A DNA stretch of 50,876 nucleotides, from NCBI GenBank assembly GCA_049802235.1, contig JBARMB010000035.1, positions 1 to 50,876 on the forward strand. Reading direction: 5' to 3'. Position numbers and translations under genes: made by a program. Of the stretch, positions 36,988-48,605 are shown in pieces; within the stretch, counting starts at the first letter, position 1; every line of letters begins with the position of its first letter. The notes beneath the pieces were generated by a model that was not told the DNA's origin, made no database searches, and saw only the letters and a program-made list of their open reading frames with translations. The stretch comes from VBDM01 sp049802235 (lineage in GTDB: Bacteria; Pseudomonadota; Gammaproteobacteria; Burkholderiales; SG8-39).

Positions 36988-39086
36988 TTTACGTGCTGAT
37001 CGGCAGCGCCGCTCTCGGCGGAATCCTGCTTTTCCTGCTTGCCGCGGCGAGCGCGAATTCGCCGCTGTTCGCCGAGCACTACCCGCTGCTGCTCGGCCTG
37101 AACGCTGCCATCGCCCTCGGGCTTCTCGGGCTCGTGATCTATCAGTTGGCAGTGCTCGCGCGCCAGCGTCGCGCCAAGGTGTTCGGCTCGTTGCTCACTT
37201 TCCGGGTGCTGGTGATGTTCGCGCTGGTTGCGATCGTGCCCGGCCTGCTGGTCTACACCGTGTCGCTGCAGTTCCTTTCCAGGAGTATCGAGTCCTGGTT
37301 CGACATCCGTGTCGAGCGCGCGCTCGAAGGCGGCCTGAACTTGGGGCGCACTGCGCTCAACGCCATGCTTTCGGACCTTGCGCTCAAGGCGCAAACCATG
37401 TCGCTCGATCTCTCCAGCATGCCGGCGCAGCAGCAGCTCGCGGCCCTCAACCGCCTGCGCGAGCAGGCCGGCACGGATGACGCCATGCTGCTTACCGCCG
37501 GCGGCAAGGTGTTGGCGAACTCCAGCAGTGAGATGGGTAAGCTGCTGCCTCCGATGCCGGGGACGCAGGCGTTGCGCCAAGCGCGGCAGAACCGCGGCTA
37601 CGGCGTAGTGGAGCCGACCGGCGACCAAGGCCTGTTGCTGCGGGTAATCGTCCCGATCGACAGTCTGGATTTTGCCGGGGAATCGCGGCTGCTGCAGCTC
37701 ACTCACCCGGTTCCGCGGATTCTCGCCGACCAGGGCGAATCGGTGCAGACAGCGTACCGCGCTTACAAAGAGCTGTCGCTGTCGCGTCAGGGGCTGAAGG
37801 CGATCTATATTCTAACGCTGACTCTGACGCTATTGTTCGCATTGTTCTCCGCCATCGCCCTGGCGTTCCTGCTGTCACGGCGCCTGTCGCAACCGCTCGC
37901 GGTACTTGCAGAAGGCACGCAGGCGGTGGCGCGAGGAGATTTCTCGCGCCGTGCGCCGGTTACGAGCCGCGACGAACTGGGAATACTGACGCAATCGTTC
38001 AACAGCATGACCGGGCAGCTCGACGAAGCGAGGAGCGCCGCGCAGCTCAATCAGGCGCAGCTCGAAACCGCCAAGGCCTACCTGGAAAGCATCCTCGCCA
38101 ACCTTTCGGCAGGAGTACTGGTGTTCGATCGAGATCTCGCGCTGCGCATCGCCAACCGCGGGGCCGGCGCCATATTGAGCGAAGACCTCGTACCGTTGGT
38201 CGGGCTTGCTCCCGCCGATTGGCCCAAGCTTGCCGGCTTTGCGCGCACGCTGCAAAGCGAATTCCGCCAGTACGGCGAGGGCGGCAGCTGGCAACAGCAG
38301 ATCGAGCTGTCCGAGCACGGCGCGGCGATCCTGGCGCGGGGATCGCCTCTGCCGGTGGCGAGCGGCGGCGGCTATGTGGTCGTGTTTGACGATATCACCC
38401 AGCTGATTGCGGCGCAGCGCGCCACGGCCTGGAGCGAGGTCGCCCGCAGGTTGGCGCATGAGATCAAGAATCCGCTTACCCCGATCCAGCTTGCCGCCGA
38501 GCGGCTGCAGGCCAGGCTTGCGGATAAACTGCCCTTGGAGGACGTCGCGGCCCTCAACCGCGCCACCGAAACCATCGTGGCGCAGGTCACGGCGATGAAG
38601 AACATGGTGGACGATTTCCGCGACTATGCGAGGACGCCCACGCCGCAGTTCGAAACGCTCGACCTGAATCGACTGGTTGCCGAGGTCCTGGCGCTGTATG
38701 AGCAGTCCGGCACGCGGGTACAGGCGCAGCTGCGGGAAGACGTGCCCCCGGTGCGCGGCGATCCCCGGCAGCTGCGGCAGGTGATCCACAATTTGCTGCA
38801 GAACGCCCAGGACGCGCTCGCCGGGAACACCGATCCGAAGATCGAAGTGTCGACGGAGCGCGTCGGCAACCAGGCATGGTTGCGGATCAACGACAACGGT
38901 TGCAGCTTCCCCGAGACCATCATCAAGCGCGCCTTCGAACCCTACGTCACCACCAAGCCGAAGGGGATGGGGCTGGGGCTGGCAATCGTGAAGCGCATCG
39001 TCGACGAACATCAGGGCACGATCAACATCGAGAACGCGACGCCACGCGGCGCGGCGGTGCGCATCTCGCTGCCGCTCGCCGCGTGA
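36984..39086 (+). CDS. ntrY: NtrY-like membrane sensor histidine kinase
   Basis: A 700-residue kinase. Three membrane segments lie in the first ~110 residues, followed by a periplasmic region and another membrane segment (IYILTLTLTLLFALFSAIAL). A HAMP domain (SRRLSQPLAVLAEGTQAVAR), a PAS domain (about 375-465), the phosphoacceptor His492 in RLAHEIKNPLTPIQLAAERL, and the ATPase domain with NLLQNAQDALAG and GMGLGLAIVKRIVDEHQG follow. The N2 box reads DNGCSFP where DNGPGF is usual. NtrY-type kinases respond to nitrogen or redox state and phosphorylate NtrX, encoded six bases downstream. ATG 36984 overlaps the DUF4390 stop. Confidence 0.93.
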   Translation: MIYVLIGSAALGGILLFLLAAASANSPLFAEHYPLLLGLNAAIALGLLGLVIYQLAVLARQRRAKVFGSLLTFRVLVMFALVAIVPGLLVYTVSLQFLSRSIESWFDIRVERALEGGLNLGRTALNAMLSDLALKAQTMSLDLSSMPAQQQLAALNRLREQAGTDDAMLLTAGGKVLANSSSEMGKLLPPMPGTQALRQARQNRGYGVVEPTGDQGLLLRVIVPIDSLDFAGESRLLQLTHPVPRILADQGESVQTAYRAYKELSLSRQGLKAIYILTLTLTLLFALFSAIALAFLLSRRLSQPLAVLAEGTQAVARGDFSRRAPVTSRDELGILTQSFNSMTGQLDEARSAAQLNQAQLETAKAYLESILANLSAGVLVFDRDLALRIANRGAGAILSEDLVPLVGLAPADWPKLAGFARTLQSEFRQYGEGGSWQQQIELSEHGAAILARGSPLPVASGGGYVVVFDDITQLIAAQRATAWSEVARRLAHEIKNPLTPIQLAAERLQARLADKLPLEDVAALNRATETIVAQVTAMKNMVDDFRDYARTPTPQFETLDLNRLVAEVLALYEQSGTRVQAQLREDVPPVRGDPRQLRQVIHNLLQNAQDALAGNTDPKIEVSTERVGNQAWLRINDNGCSFPETIIKRAFEPYVTTKPKGMGLGLAIVKRIVDEHQGTINIENATPRGAAVRISLPLAA

Positions 39087-39092
39087 CATGTC

Positions 39093-40337
39093 ATGGCACA
39101 GATCCTGGTTGTAGACGACGAAATCGGCATCCGGGAACTTCTGTCGGAGATCCTGTCCGACGAGGGGCACACGGTGCGGCTTGCCGAGAATGCCACCGCG
39201 GCGCGCAGTGCGCGCGCGAGCGAACGCCCCGACCTCGTGTTGCTGGATATCTGGATGCCGGATGCCGACGGCATCACGCTCCTGAAGGAATGGGCCGCCA
39301 GCGGCCAGCTCACCATGCCGGTGATCATGATGTCCGGGCACGGCACTATTGAAACCGCGGTCGAGGCGACGCGCATCGGTGCCATGGATTTCCTGGAAAA
39401 ACCGGTTGCGCTGCAAAAGTTGCTGGCGACGGTCAAGCGCGCGCTGCGCCTTGGCGAGACGCGCACGGCCACGCCTTTGAGCCTTGCCAACGTCGGCCGC
39501 TCGGCGCTGCTTACGGAGCTGAAGAAGCGCCTGGCGCAGATTTCCGCGGCGAGCGCAGCGGTTCTGATGCGCGGCGAAAGAGGCATCATGCCGGAACTGT
39601 ACGCGCGCTATTTGCAGCAGCCCAATACGCCTTGGGTCAACGCGGCGCACGCACTCACCGAAGGCAGCCAGGACGTACTGCAGCAGGCCGCGGGCGGAGT
39701 GCTCTTCGTCGAGGAGTTGGCGGCGCTGTCCAAGAATCAGCAGAAGCACCTTGCGTTTCTCGCCTCGCGCGCGGAGAAGGCCAAGGTGCGGCTGGTGTCC
39801 TTTACCGCGGAGGAGCCGAAACGCCTGGTGGAAACCCAGGGCTTCGACCCTGCGCTGATGCAGATGCTCTCGGGGCTGGTGATGGCGCTGCCTGCGCTGC
39901 GCGAGCATCCCGAGGACATTCCCGATATCGCCAACCTGATGCTTGCGCAACTGGTGGAGACGCGTTTCTGTCCGCCGCGGCATTTCTCGACGGCGGCATT
40001 GAACCTGTTGCGCAATTTCTCCTGGCCCGGGAATCTCGAGGATCTGGCGGCCGCGGTGCGCACTCTCACTCTCACCGGACTCGACGAAGAGATCGGCGTC
40101 GGCGACGTCGAGCGGGTGCTGCCGCAGTTCGCTTCGCACCCGGAACGCGCGCGACTGCCCCTCGACCTGCCCTTGCGCGAGGCGCGCGAGGTGTTCGAGC
40201 GCGCCTACTTTGAGCATCACCTGGCGCAGGAGAACGGTTCGATCGCGCGCGTGGCCGAGAAGAGCAGGCTGGAGCGCACGCATTTGTACCGCAAGCTGAA
40301 AGCGCTCGGCATCCCGACCGGGCGCAAGGACGATTGA
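39093..40337 (+). CDS. ntrX: NtrX-like response regulator with degenerate AAA+ domain
   Basis: A 414-residue regulator. The receiver is complete: DDE at 8-10, phosphoacceptor Asp52 in LLDIWMPDADG, and Lys in FLEKPV. The Fis-type DNA-binding helix-turn-helix is complete at about 360-410 (AREVFERAYFEHHLAQENGS, then RVAEKSRLERTHLYRKLKAL). Between them the sigma-54 AAA+ domain is recognisable only by GGVLFVEELAALSKNQQKHL (Walker B position), ALREHPEDIPDIANLML and LLRNFSWPGNLEDLAAAVRT. The Walker A GES/GTGKE segment and the GAFTGA loop are absent, and the domain is about 70 residues short. It is therefore unlikely to hydrolyse ATP or drive sigma-54 polymerase, and may act as a simple binding switch. 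It is paired with ntrY. Confidence 0.9.
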   Translation: MAQILVVDDEIGIRELLSEILSDEGHTVRLAENATAARSARASERPDLVLLDIWMPDADGITLLKEWAASGQLTMPVIMMSGHGTIETAVEATRIGAMDFLEKPVALQKLLATVKRALRLGETRTATPLSLANVGRSALLTELKKRLAQISAASAAVLMRGERGIMPELYARYLQQPNTPWVNAAHALTEGSQDVLQQAAGGVLFVEELAALSKNQQKHLAFLASRAEKAKVRLVSFTAEEPKRLVETQGFDPALMQMLSGLVMALPALREHPEDIPDIANLMLAQLVETRFCPPRHFSTAALNLLRNFSWPGNLEDLAAAVRTLTLTGLDEEIGVGDVERVLPQFASHPERARLPLDLPLREAREVFERAYFEHHLAQENGSIARVAEKSRLERTHLYRKLKALGIPTGRKDD

Positions 40338-40401
40338 CGCCCGCCTGGGACGGGGCGGCAATTCGGCATAAAATGCATCCTTTGTCACCCGCACTCCTGA
40401 C

Positions 40402-41775
40402 GTGAAAATCGTGATTCTCGGAGCCGGCCAGGTCGGCTCGACCGTCGCGGAAAGCCTGGTGTCGGAAGCCAACGACATCACCGTGGTCGATATCGACGGC
40501 GCCCGGTTGCGCAACCTGCAGGACCGGCTCGATCTGCGCACCGTAGTCGGTAGTGCGGCGCATCCGTCGGTGCTGGTCGAGGCCGGCATCGACGATGCCG
40601 ATATGGTGATTGCCGTGACGCAGAGCGACGAGACCAACCTCGTCGCCTGCAGGCTGGCGCAGCAGCTGTTCAACGTTCCAACCCGGATCGCCCGCATCCG
40701 CGCGACCGATTATCTTGCCAACGAGCGCGTGCTGGGACCGGATTGCTTCGCCGTGGATCTCGCCATCTGTCCCGAGCAGATCCTTACCGACTACATCGTC
40801 AGGCTGGTCGAATTCCCCGAGGCGCTGCAGGTGCTCGAGTTCGCGCATGGGAAAGTGAGCCTGGTGGCCGTGCGCGCCTTCCAGGGCGGGCCGCTGGTCG
40901 GCCACCAATTGAAGGACATCCGGCAGCATATTCCGTCTGTGGACACGCGCATCGCCGCGATTTTCCGCGGCGACAGCCCGATCGTGCCCGAGGGCGACAC
41001 CGTGGTCGAGGCAGGCGACGAGGTGTTCTGTCTCGCCGCCACCCGCAATATCCGCCAGGTGATGCGCGAATTGCGGCGCATGGACAAGCCGGTGAAGCGG
41101 GTCATGATCGCCGGCGGCGGCAACATCGGCCTGCGGCTTGCGCGCGCGCTCGAACGCGACTACGTCGTGAAAATAATCGAGTACGGCAAGAAGCGCTGCG
41201 AGCTGCTCTCCAGCCGGCTCGAGCGGGCGCTGGTGCTGCAGGGCGACGTCACCGACGAGGCGCTGCTCGAGGCCGAGCACGTCGAGGAAATGGACACTTT
41301 CATCGCCGTCACCAACGACGACGAGAACAACATCATGAGCTGTCTGCTCGCCAAGCGCATGGGCGCGCGCCGCGTGGTGGCCCTCATCAACCGCCGCTCC
41401 TACGTCGATCTGCTGCAGTCGGGACAGATCGACATCGCCATCTCGCCGGCACAGGCGACTATCGGCACACTGCTAGCGCACGTGCGGCGTGGCGATGTCA
41501 CCCAGGTCCACAGCCTGCGCCGCGGCGCCGCCGAGGCGCTCGAGGCCGTGGTGCACGGCGATCGCGACTCGTGCCGCTGCATCGGTCGCAAGATCGAGGA
41601 GATGGATCTGCCCAAGGGGGCGACCATTGCCGCCATCGTGCGCGGCGACGAGGTCATCATGGCGCACCACGACACCGTGGTGCAGGCCGAGGATCACGTG
41701 ATCGTCTTCGTCACCAACAAGAAAACGCTGCCCAGGGTCGAGAAGCTGTTCCAGGTCGGCGTCGGCTTCGTCTGA
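40402..41775 (+). CDS. trkA: Trk potassium uptake regulatory NAD-binding protein TrkA
   Basis: A 457-residue cytoplasmic gating subunit of the Trk K+ channel. It has two tandem RCK units, each with an N-lobe Rossmann motif: VILGAGQVGSTVAESL (residues 4-19) and MIAGGGNIGLRLARAL (about 236-251). Each is followed by a TrkA-C domain. The start is GTG 40402. trkH begins 24 bases after its stop. Some TrkA proteins bind ATP/ADP as well as NAD(H). Confidence 0.95.
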   Translation: MKIVILGAGQVGSTVAESLVSEANDITVVDIDGARLRNLQDRLDLRTVVGSAAHPSVLVEAGIDDADMVIAVTQSDETNLVACRLAQQLFNVPTRIARIRATDYLANERVLGPDCFAVDLAICPEQILTDYIVRLVEFPEALQVLEFAHGKVSLVAVRAFQGGPLVGHQLKDIRQHIPSVDTRIAAIFRGDSPIVPEGDTVVEAGDEVFCLAATRNIRQVMRELRRMDKPVKRVMIAGGGNIGLRLARALERDYVVKIIEYGKKRCELLSSRLERALVLQGDVTDEALLEAEHVEEMDTFIAVTNDDENNIMSCLLAKRMGARRVVALINRRSYVDLLQSGQIDIAISPAQATIGTLLAHVRRGDVTQVHSLRRGAAEALEAVVHGDRDSCRCIGRKIEEMDLPKGATIAAIVRGDEVIMAHHDTVVQAEDHVIVFVTNKKTLPRVEKLFQVGVGFV

Positions 41776-41798
41776 CCATTCATCCGGCGGTGGGCGCG

Positions 41799-43256
41799 AT
41801 GTCCCGGCTTTTTTCCGTCCTCAACGTCTTGAGCGTTGCGATCGTGATCTTCGCGCTTGCGATGCTGCTGGCGCTCGGGGTGTCGCTTGTCTTTGGCGAC
41901 GCCGCCGGGCGCGCGTGCGGCGGGGCCGTGTTGATCACGTTCGTCTCCGGCGCCGCTTTGTGGTTCGCCACCCGCGGCAGCCGCTCCGAGTTGCAGCCCC
42001 ACGACGGATTTCTGCTGGTGGCGCTCGCGTGGACCGTGCTACCGGCCTTCGCCACGCTGCCGCTCGTGTTTTATCTGCCGCGACTCGACTTTACCGGCGC
42101 TTATTTCGAAACCATGGCGGGCCTCACCACCACCGGCGCGACGGTGCTCTCGGGACTGGACCGCCTGCCGCAATCGATCAATTTCTGGCGCTGCGAGCTG
42201 CAATGGCTCGGGGGCATGGGCATCATCATCCTCGCGGTGGCGATCCTGCCGTTGCTCGGCGTCGGCGGCAGCCAGATCAGGAAGGCCGAGACGCCCGGGC
42301 CGATGAAGGACACCCGGCTCACCCCGCGCATCACCGAGACCGCCAAGGGCCTGTGGCTGGTCTACGTGGTCATCACCGTTGCCTGCGTCGTGGCTATGAA
42401 GGCGGCCGGAATGGGCTGGTTCGATGCCGTGGTGCATGCGTTCTCCACCATGGGGTTGGGCGGGTTCTCGTCGCACGACGCGAGCTTCGGCTACTTCAAC
42501 TCACCGGCGATCGAGGCCGTCACCATTTTTTTCATGGTGGTGGCGGGGATCAATTTCGGCACCCACTTTCTCGCTTTCCGCAAGCTGAGCTTCGCGCCTT
42601 ACCGCGGCGATGCGGAGGCCGGCGCTTATCTCGCGGTGTTGGCGCTCTCGGTCTTCGGTGTGGCGTACTTTCTGTTTGCAAATGGCGTGTATCCAAGCTT
42701 CTGGACGGCGCTGCGTTACAGCGCGTTCAATGTCGTCTCCATCGCCACCACAACGGGGTTCTCCAGCACCGACTTCGGCAAGTGGCCGATCTTTGTGCCC
42801 ATGTGGATGCTGTTCCTGGGCTGCTTCACCACCTGTTCCGGCTCGACCGGCGGCGGCATCAAGATGATCCGTGCCGAGTTGATGGTGCGCCAGGCGCTGC
42901 GCGAAATACAGCGCATTATCCATCCGCGCGCCTACATTCCGGTGAAGCTCTCCGGCCACGTGGTGGAGAACAACATCGTCTTCGCGGTGCTCGCGTTCAT
43001 GCTCGTGTACGGCGGCTCGATCATCGTTATGACCATGCTGCTCGCCGCCTCGGGATTGGATGGCACCACCGCGTTCACAGCCGTGATCGCATGCATCAAC
43101 AATACCGGCCCGGGCCTCGCACAGGTCGGTCCGGCGGCGAACTACGCCGGGCTCAACGGCTTCCAGACCTGGATCTGCACTTTCGCCATGCTGCTCGGCC
43201 GGCTCGAGCTGTTTGCACTGCTGGTGGTGCTGACGCCCGCTTTCTGGCGCAAGTGA
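41799..43256 (+). CDS. trkH: Trk potassium uptake channel TrkH
   Basis: A 485-residue K+ channel subunit with four pseudo-repeats of membrane segment-pore loop-membrane segment. The pore loops are visible as TTTGATVLSGLD, STMGLGGFSSHD, ATTTGFSSTDFG and INNTGPGL. ATG 41799 (MSRLFSVLNVLSVAIVIF) is used; the frame stays open far upstream across trkA, but that part has no membrane segments. With TrkA it imports K+ for turgor and pH balance. Confidence 0.95.
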   Translation: MSRLFSVLNVLSVAIVIFALAMLLALGVSLVFGDAAGRACGGAVLITFVSGAALWFATRGSRSELQPHDGFLLVALAWTVLPAFATLPLVFYLPRLDFTGAYFETMAGLTTTGATVLSGLDRLPQSINFWRCELQWLGGMGIIILAVAILPLLGVGGSQIRKAETPGPMKDTRLTPRITETAKGLWLVYVVITVACVVAMKAAGMGWFDAVVHAFSTMGLGGFSSHDASFGYFNSPAIEAVTIFFMVVAGINFGTHFLAFRKLSFAPYRGDAEAGAYLAVLALSVFGVAYFLFANGVYPSFWTALRYSAFNVVSIATTTGFSSTDFGKWPIFVPMWMLFLGCFTTCSGSTGGGIKMIRAELMVRQALREIQRIIHPRAYIPVKLSGHVVENNIVFAVLAFMLVYGGSIIVMTMLLAASGLDGTTAFTAVIACINNTGPGLAQVGPAANYAGLNGFQTWICTFAMLLGRLELFALLVVLTPAFWRK

Positions 43257-43283
43257 GCACTGTCCCCGCGCCCGCGAGAGGTG

Positions 43284-43784
43284 TCAGGGCAGCAGCTTGA
43301 ACGAGTCGAAGAACATTTCGAGTTCGGCCGCGTCGATCCGCCCTTTGGGGGCGATCACGACCAGCTGGTAAAGCCGTCCGTCCGATTGCAGCAAGCGCGC
43401 GTGCAGGACATGGGGCTGTCCGGCCAGCATGCCCTCGGCGCTGAACCGGACGCCTGATGCGCGCTCGCCCACCCGCACCTCGCCGCTGCCGGTAATCCTG
43501 CCCGATATGTTGCCGGCGAGATCCTGCGCGGTACGCTCGATGGACACAGCCGTCCCCGCCGGATAATCGGTGTAACCAACACCGAACACGGAGTCCGCGG
43601 CCCGCGCCGACCACAGATGCATGGCAGCGCCGGGACTTGCGGCGAGAGTTCGCGAATCGTGCTGAAATTTCGCCGGCATCAGCACCGCGAAGCGGCCGGC
43701 GTCGGACTTCAGTTCGCGCCAGTCGAGCTCGGGCGAACAGCCCGCAAGCGCGAGCACCGCGACGAATGCGGTCGCGTATCGCAC
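43284..43784 (-). CDS. Putative lipoprotein of unknown function
   Basis: A 166-residue protein with a lipoprotein signal (MRYATAFVAVLALAGCSPEL; lipobox LALAGC, Cys16). The rest is a single soluble domain with no family I can name. It shows FAVLMPAKFQHDSRTL, YTDYPAG and LQSDGRLYQLVVIAPKG, ending in an FFDSFKLLP motif like small exported proteins that report as 'DUF' families. The gene starts directly against the stop of the RidA-family gene on the same strand (ATG at 43784, stop at 43785-43787), so they are cotranscribed. Confidence 0.8.
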   Translation of the reverse strand: MRYATAFVAVLALAGCSPELDWRELKSDAGRFAVLMPAKFQHDSRTLAASPGAAMHLWSARAADSVFGVGYTDYPAGTAVSIERTAQDLAGNISGRITGSGEVRVGERASGVRFSAEGMLAGQPHVLHARLLQSDGRLYQLVVIAPKGRIDAAELEMFFDSFKLLP

Positions 43785-44132
43785 CTACAGAGCGCAGGTC
43801 ACCATGATCTCGACCAGGATGCGCGCATCGGCGAGCTTGGCTTCGACGGTTGCGCGCGCCGGCGGGTTCCGGGGATCCATCCACGTGGTCCAGGCCGTGT
43901 TCATCTCGTCGCGGTTGCGGATGTCGGTGAGCCAGATGTTCGCCGACAGGATCTTCGACTTGTCGGTGCCGGCAGCGGCGAGGACGGCGTCGATCTTCTT
44001 CAGCACCTGCTCGGTCTGGCCCTTGACCCCCTGAGCGAGGTCGTCGGGCACCAGGCCCGCGAGGTAGATGACGCCGTTATGCTCGACCGCCGTGCTGAGA
44101 AGTTTGCCGGGCTGATGACGCTTGATGCTCAT
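43785..44132 (-). CDS. RidA (YjgF/YER057c/UK114) family protein
   Basis: A 115-residue RidA-like protein. Members trimerise and most hydrolyse reactive 2-aminoacrylate and related imines made by PLP enzymes. NGVIYLAGLVPDD, QTEQVLKKIDAVLAAAGTDK and the core PPARATVEAKLAD, with the conserved Arg, are present, followed by VEIMVTCAL. Conservation of the Arg favours activity. It belongs to one of the RidA-like subgroups (Rid2-7), as parts differ from archetypal RidA. It follows metH by 30 bases on the same strand. Confidence 0.88.
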   Translation of the reverse strand: MSIKRHQPGKLLSTAVEHNGVIYLAGLVPDDLAQGVKGQTEQVLKKIDAVLAAAGTDKSKILSANIWLTDIRNRDEMNTAWTTWMDPRNPPARATVEAKLADARILVEIMVTCAL

Positions 44133-44162
44133 GAACGATTCCTTCAGGACGACGCGCGCATT

Positions 44163-47852
<3,690 letters not shown>

Positions 47853-47868
47853 GGTGACGGTAGGAAAC

Positions 47869-47899
47869 AAAAAACCCGATCTGCCAGCGCCGATCGGGT
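47869..47899 (-). terminator. Leader terminator of metH (riboswitch expression platform)
   Basis: On the minus strand ACCCGATC (47899-47892) pairs perfectly with GATCGGGT (47881-47874) across a ten-base loop, followed by a run of T (47874-47869). It lies 17 bases before metH ATG, in the sense direction of metH, so if formed it would stop transcription before the gene. That is the expected place for riboswitch control. Confidence 0.85.
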
Positions 47900-47903
47900 C
47901 TCG

Positions 47904-47982
47904 CCGCTTTAGCAGAACTTGTTTTACGCCGGGCCCTTCCGGACCGGCGGGCGCCCGCAAGCTGAAGCATCAAATCGGCGCC
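47904..47982 (-). ncRNA. SAM-II-like (pseudoknot) riboswitch aptamer upstream of metH
   Basis: On the minus strand the leader runs GGCGCC-GATTTGA, then a loop with GCTT, then CTTGCGG-GGCGCC. It continues with a GC-rich variable hairpin (CGCCGG paired with CCGGCG), then TAAAAC and GCTAAAGCGG. This order (P1 5' strand, GAUUU, CUUGC, P1 3' strand, UAAA, GCUAAA) is the SAM-II pattern. P1 pairs GGCGCC 47982-47977 with GGCGCC 47955-47950. The pseudoknot can form from GCTT (47968-47965) and AAGC (47909-47906). A methionine-synthase gene downstream and an intrinsic terminator between support the call. SAM-V is a related alternative. Confidence 0.72.
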
Positions 47983-48097
47983 GATGGGACGACACGCTAC
48001 CGTTTCGATAAGCCCTTGTCAACACTGATGTCTTTCGGTGCGCAACCCCTGCGATGATATACTTTGCGTGATCGGATCAACACATTCTGACGCGACG

Positions 48098-48484
48098 ATG
48101 AAGAATCTCGAACCGAAAGAAACATACAAGTTCCTGCAGAAAAACCGGGACGCGATATTCGTCGATTGCCGCAGTGAAATGGAATACCTGCTCATCGGCC
48201 ATCCCATCGGCGCGCTGTCCATTCCCTGGAATGACGGCCCGGACTGGGAGATCAATCCGCATTTCGTCGCGCAGGTGAAGAAAGCGGCCACCGTCGACCG
48301 GCCCGTGGTGATCATCTGCCGCAGCGGTAACCGCTCCGTCGATGCCGGCCTCGCGCTCGAGCAAGCCGGGTTTACACAAATTTACAACGTGCTGTACGGC
48401 TTCGAGGGCAAGCTCGACGAGCACCACCACCGCAACTCCATCAGCGGCTGGCGCCACGATGGACTGCCCTGGGAACAAACGTAG
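48098..48484 (+). CDS. Rhodanese-like sulfurtransferase domain protein
   Basis: A 128-residue single rhodanese domain. The active-site loop is ICRSGNRSVDAG with catalytic Cys74; FVDCRSEMEYLLIGHPIGAL is the typical substrate-side motif. Such proteins carry a persulfide and move sulfur to acceptors. ATG 48098 is used; an in-frame upstream start would add 20 unrelated residues. The tail DEHHHRNSISGWRHDGLPWE is typical of this family. It diverges from metH across 245 bases holding the riboswitch and possible promoters. Confidence 0.92.
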   Translation: MKNLEPKETYKFLQKNRDAIFVDCRSEMEYLLIGHPIGALSIPWNDGPDWEINPHFVAQVKKAATVDRPVVIICRSGNRSVDAGLALEQAGFTQIYNVLYGFEGKLDEHHHRNSISGWRHDGLPWEQT

Positions 48485-48605
48485 AGAAAAGGCGCCGACG
48501 CGCTCTTGTTCACCCGCAGCGACGGAAAAAACGCGTCAAGCGGGCGCGATTTTTCCAACCCTGTTCTGCTGCCCGTCCTCTGCGAGCTTCCCCGAGTGCC
48601 GCTGG

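Noticed and set aside
40743..41798. An open frame continuous with trkH through the trkA gene, suggesting a fusion
   Set aside because: The upstream part is the +2 frame of trkA, Arg/Gly-rich and without membrane segments. TrkA is complete in its own frame and TrkH has a sensible ATG at 41799.
47904..47982. SAH or cobalamin riboswitch upstream of metH
   Set aside because: The conserved SAH-motif core and the cobalamin B12-box were not found. The element order fits the SAM-II pattern instead.
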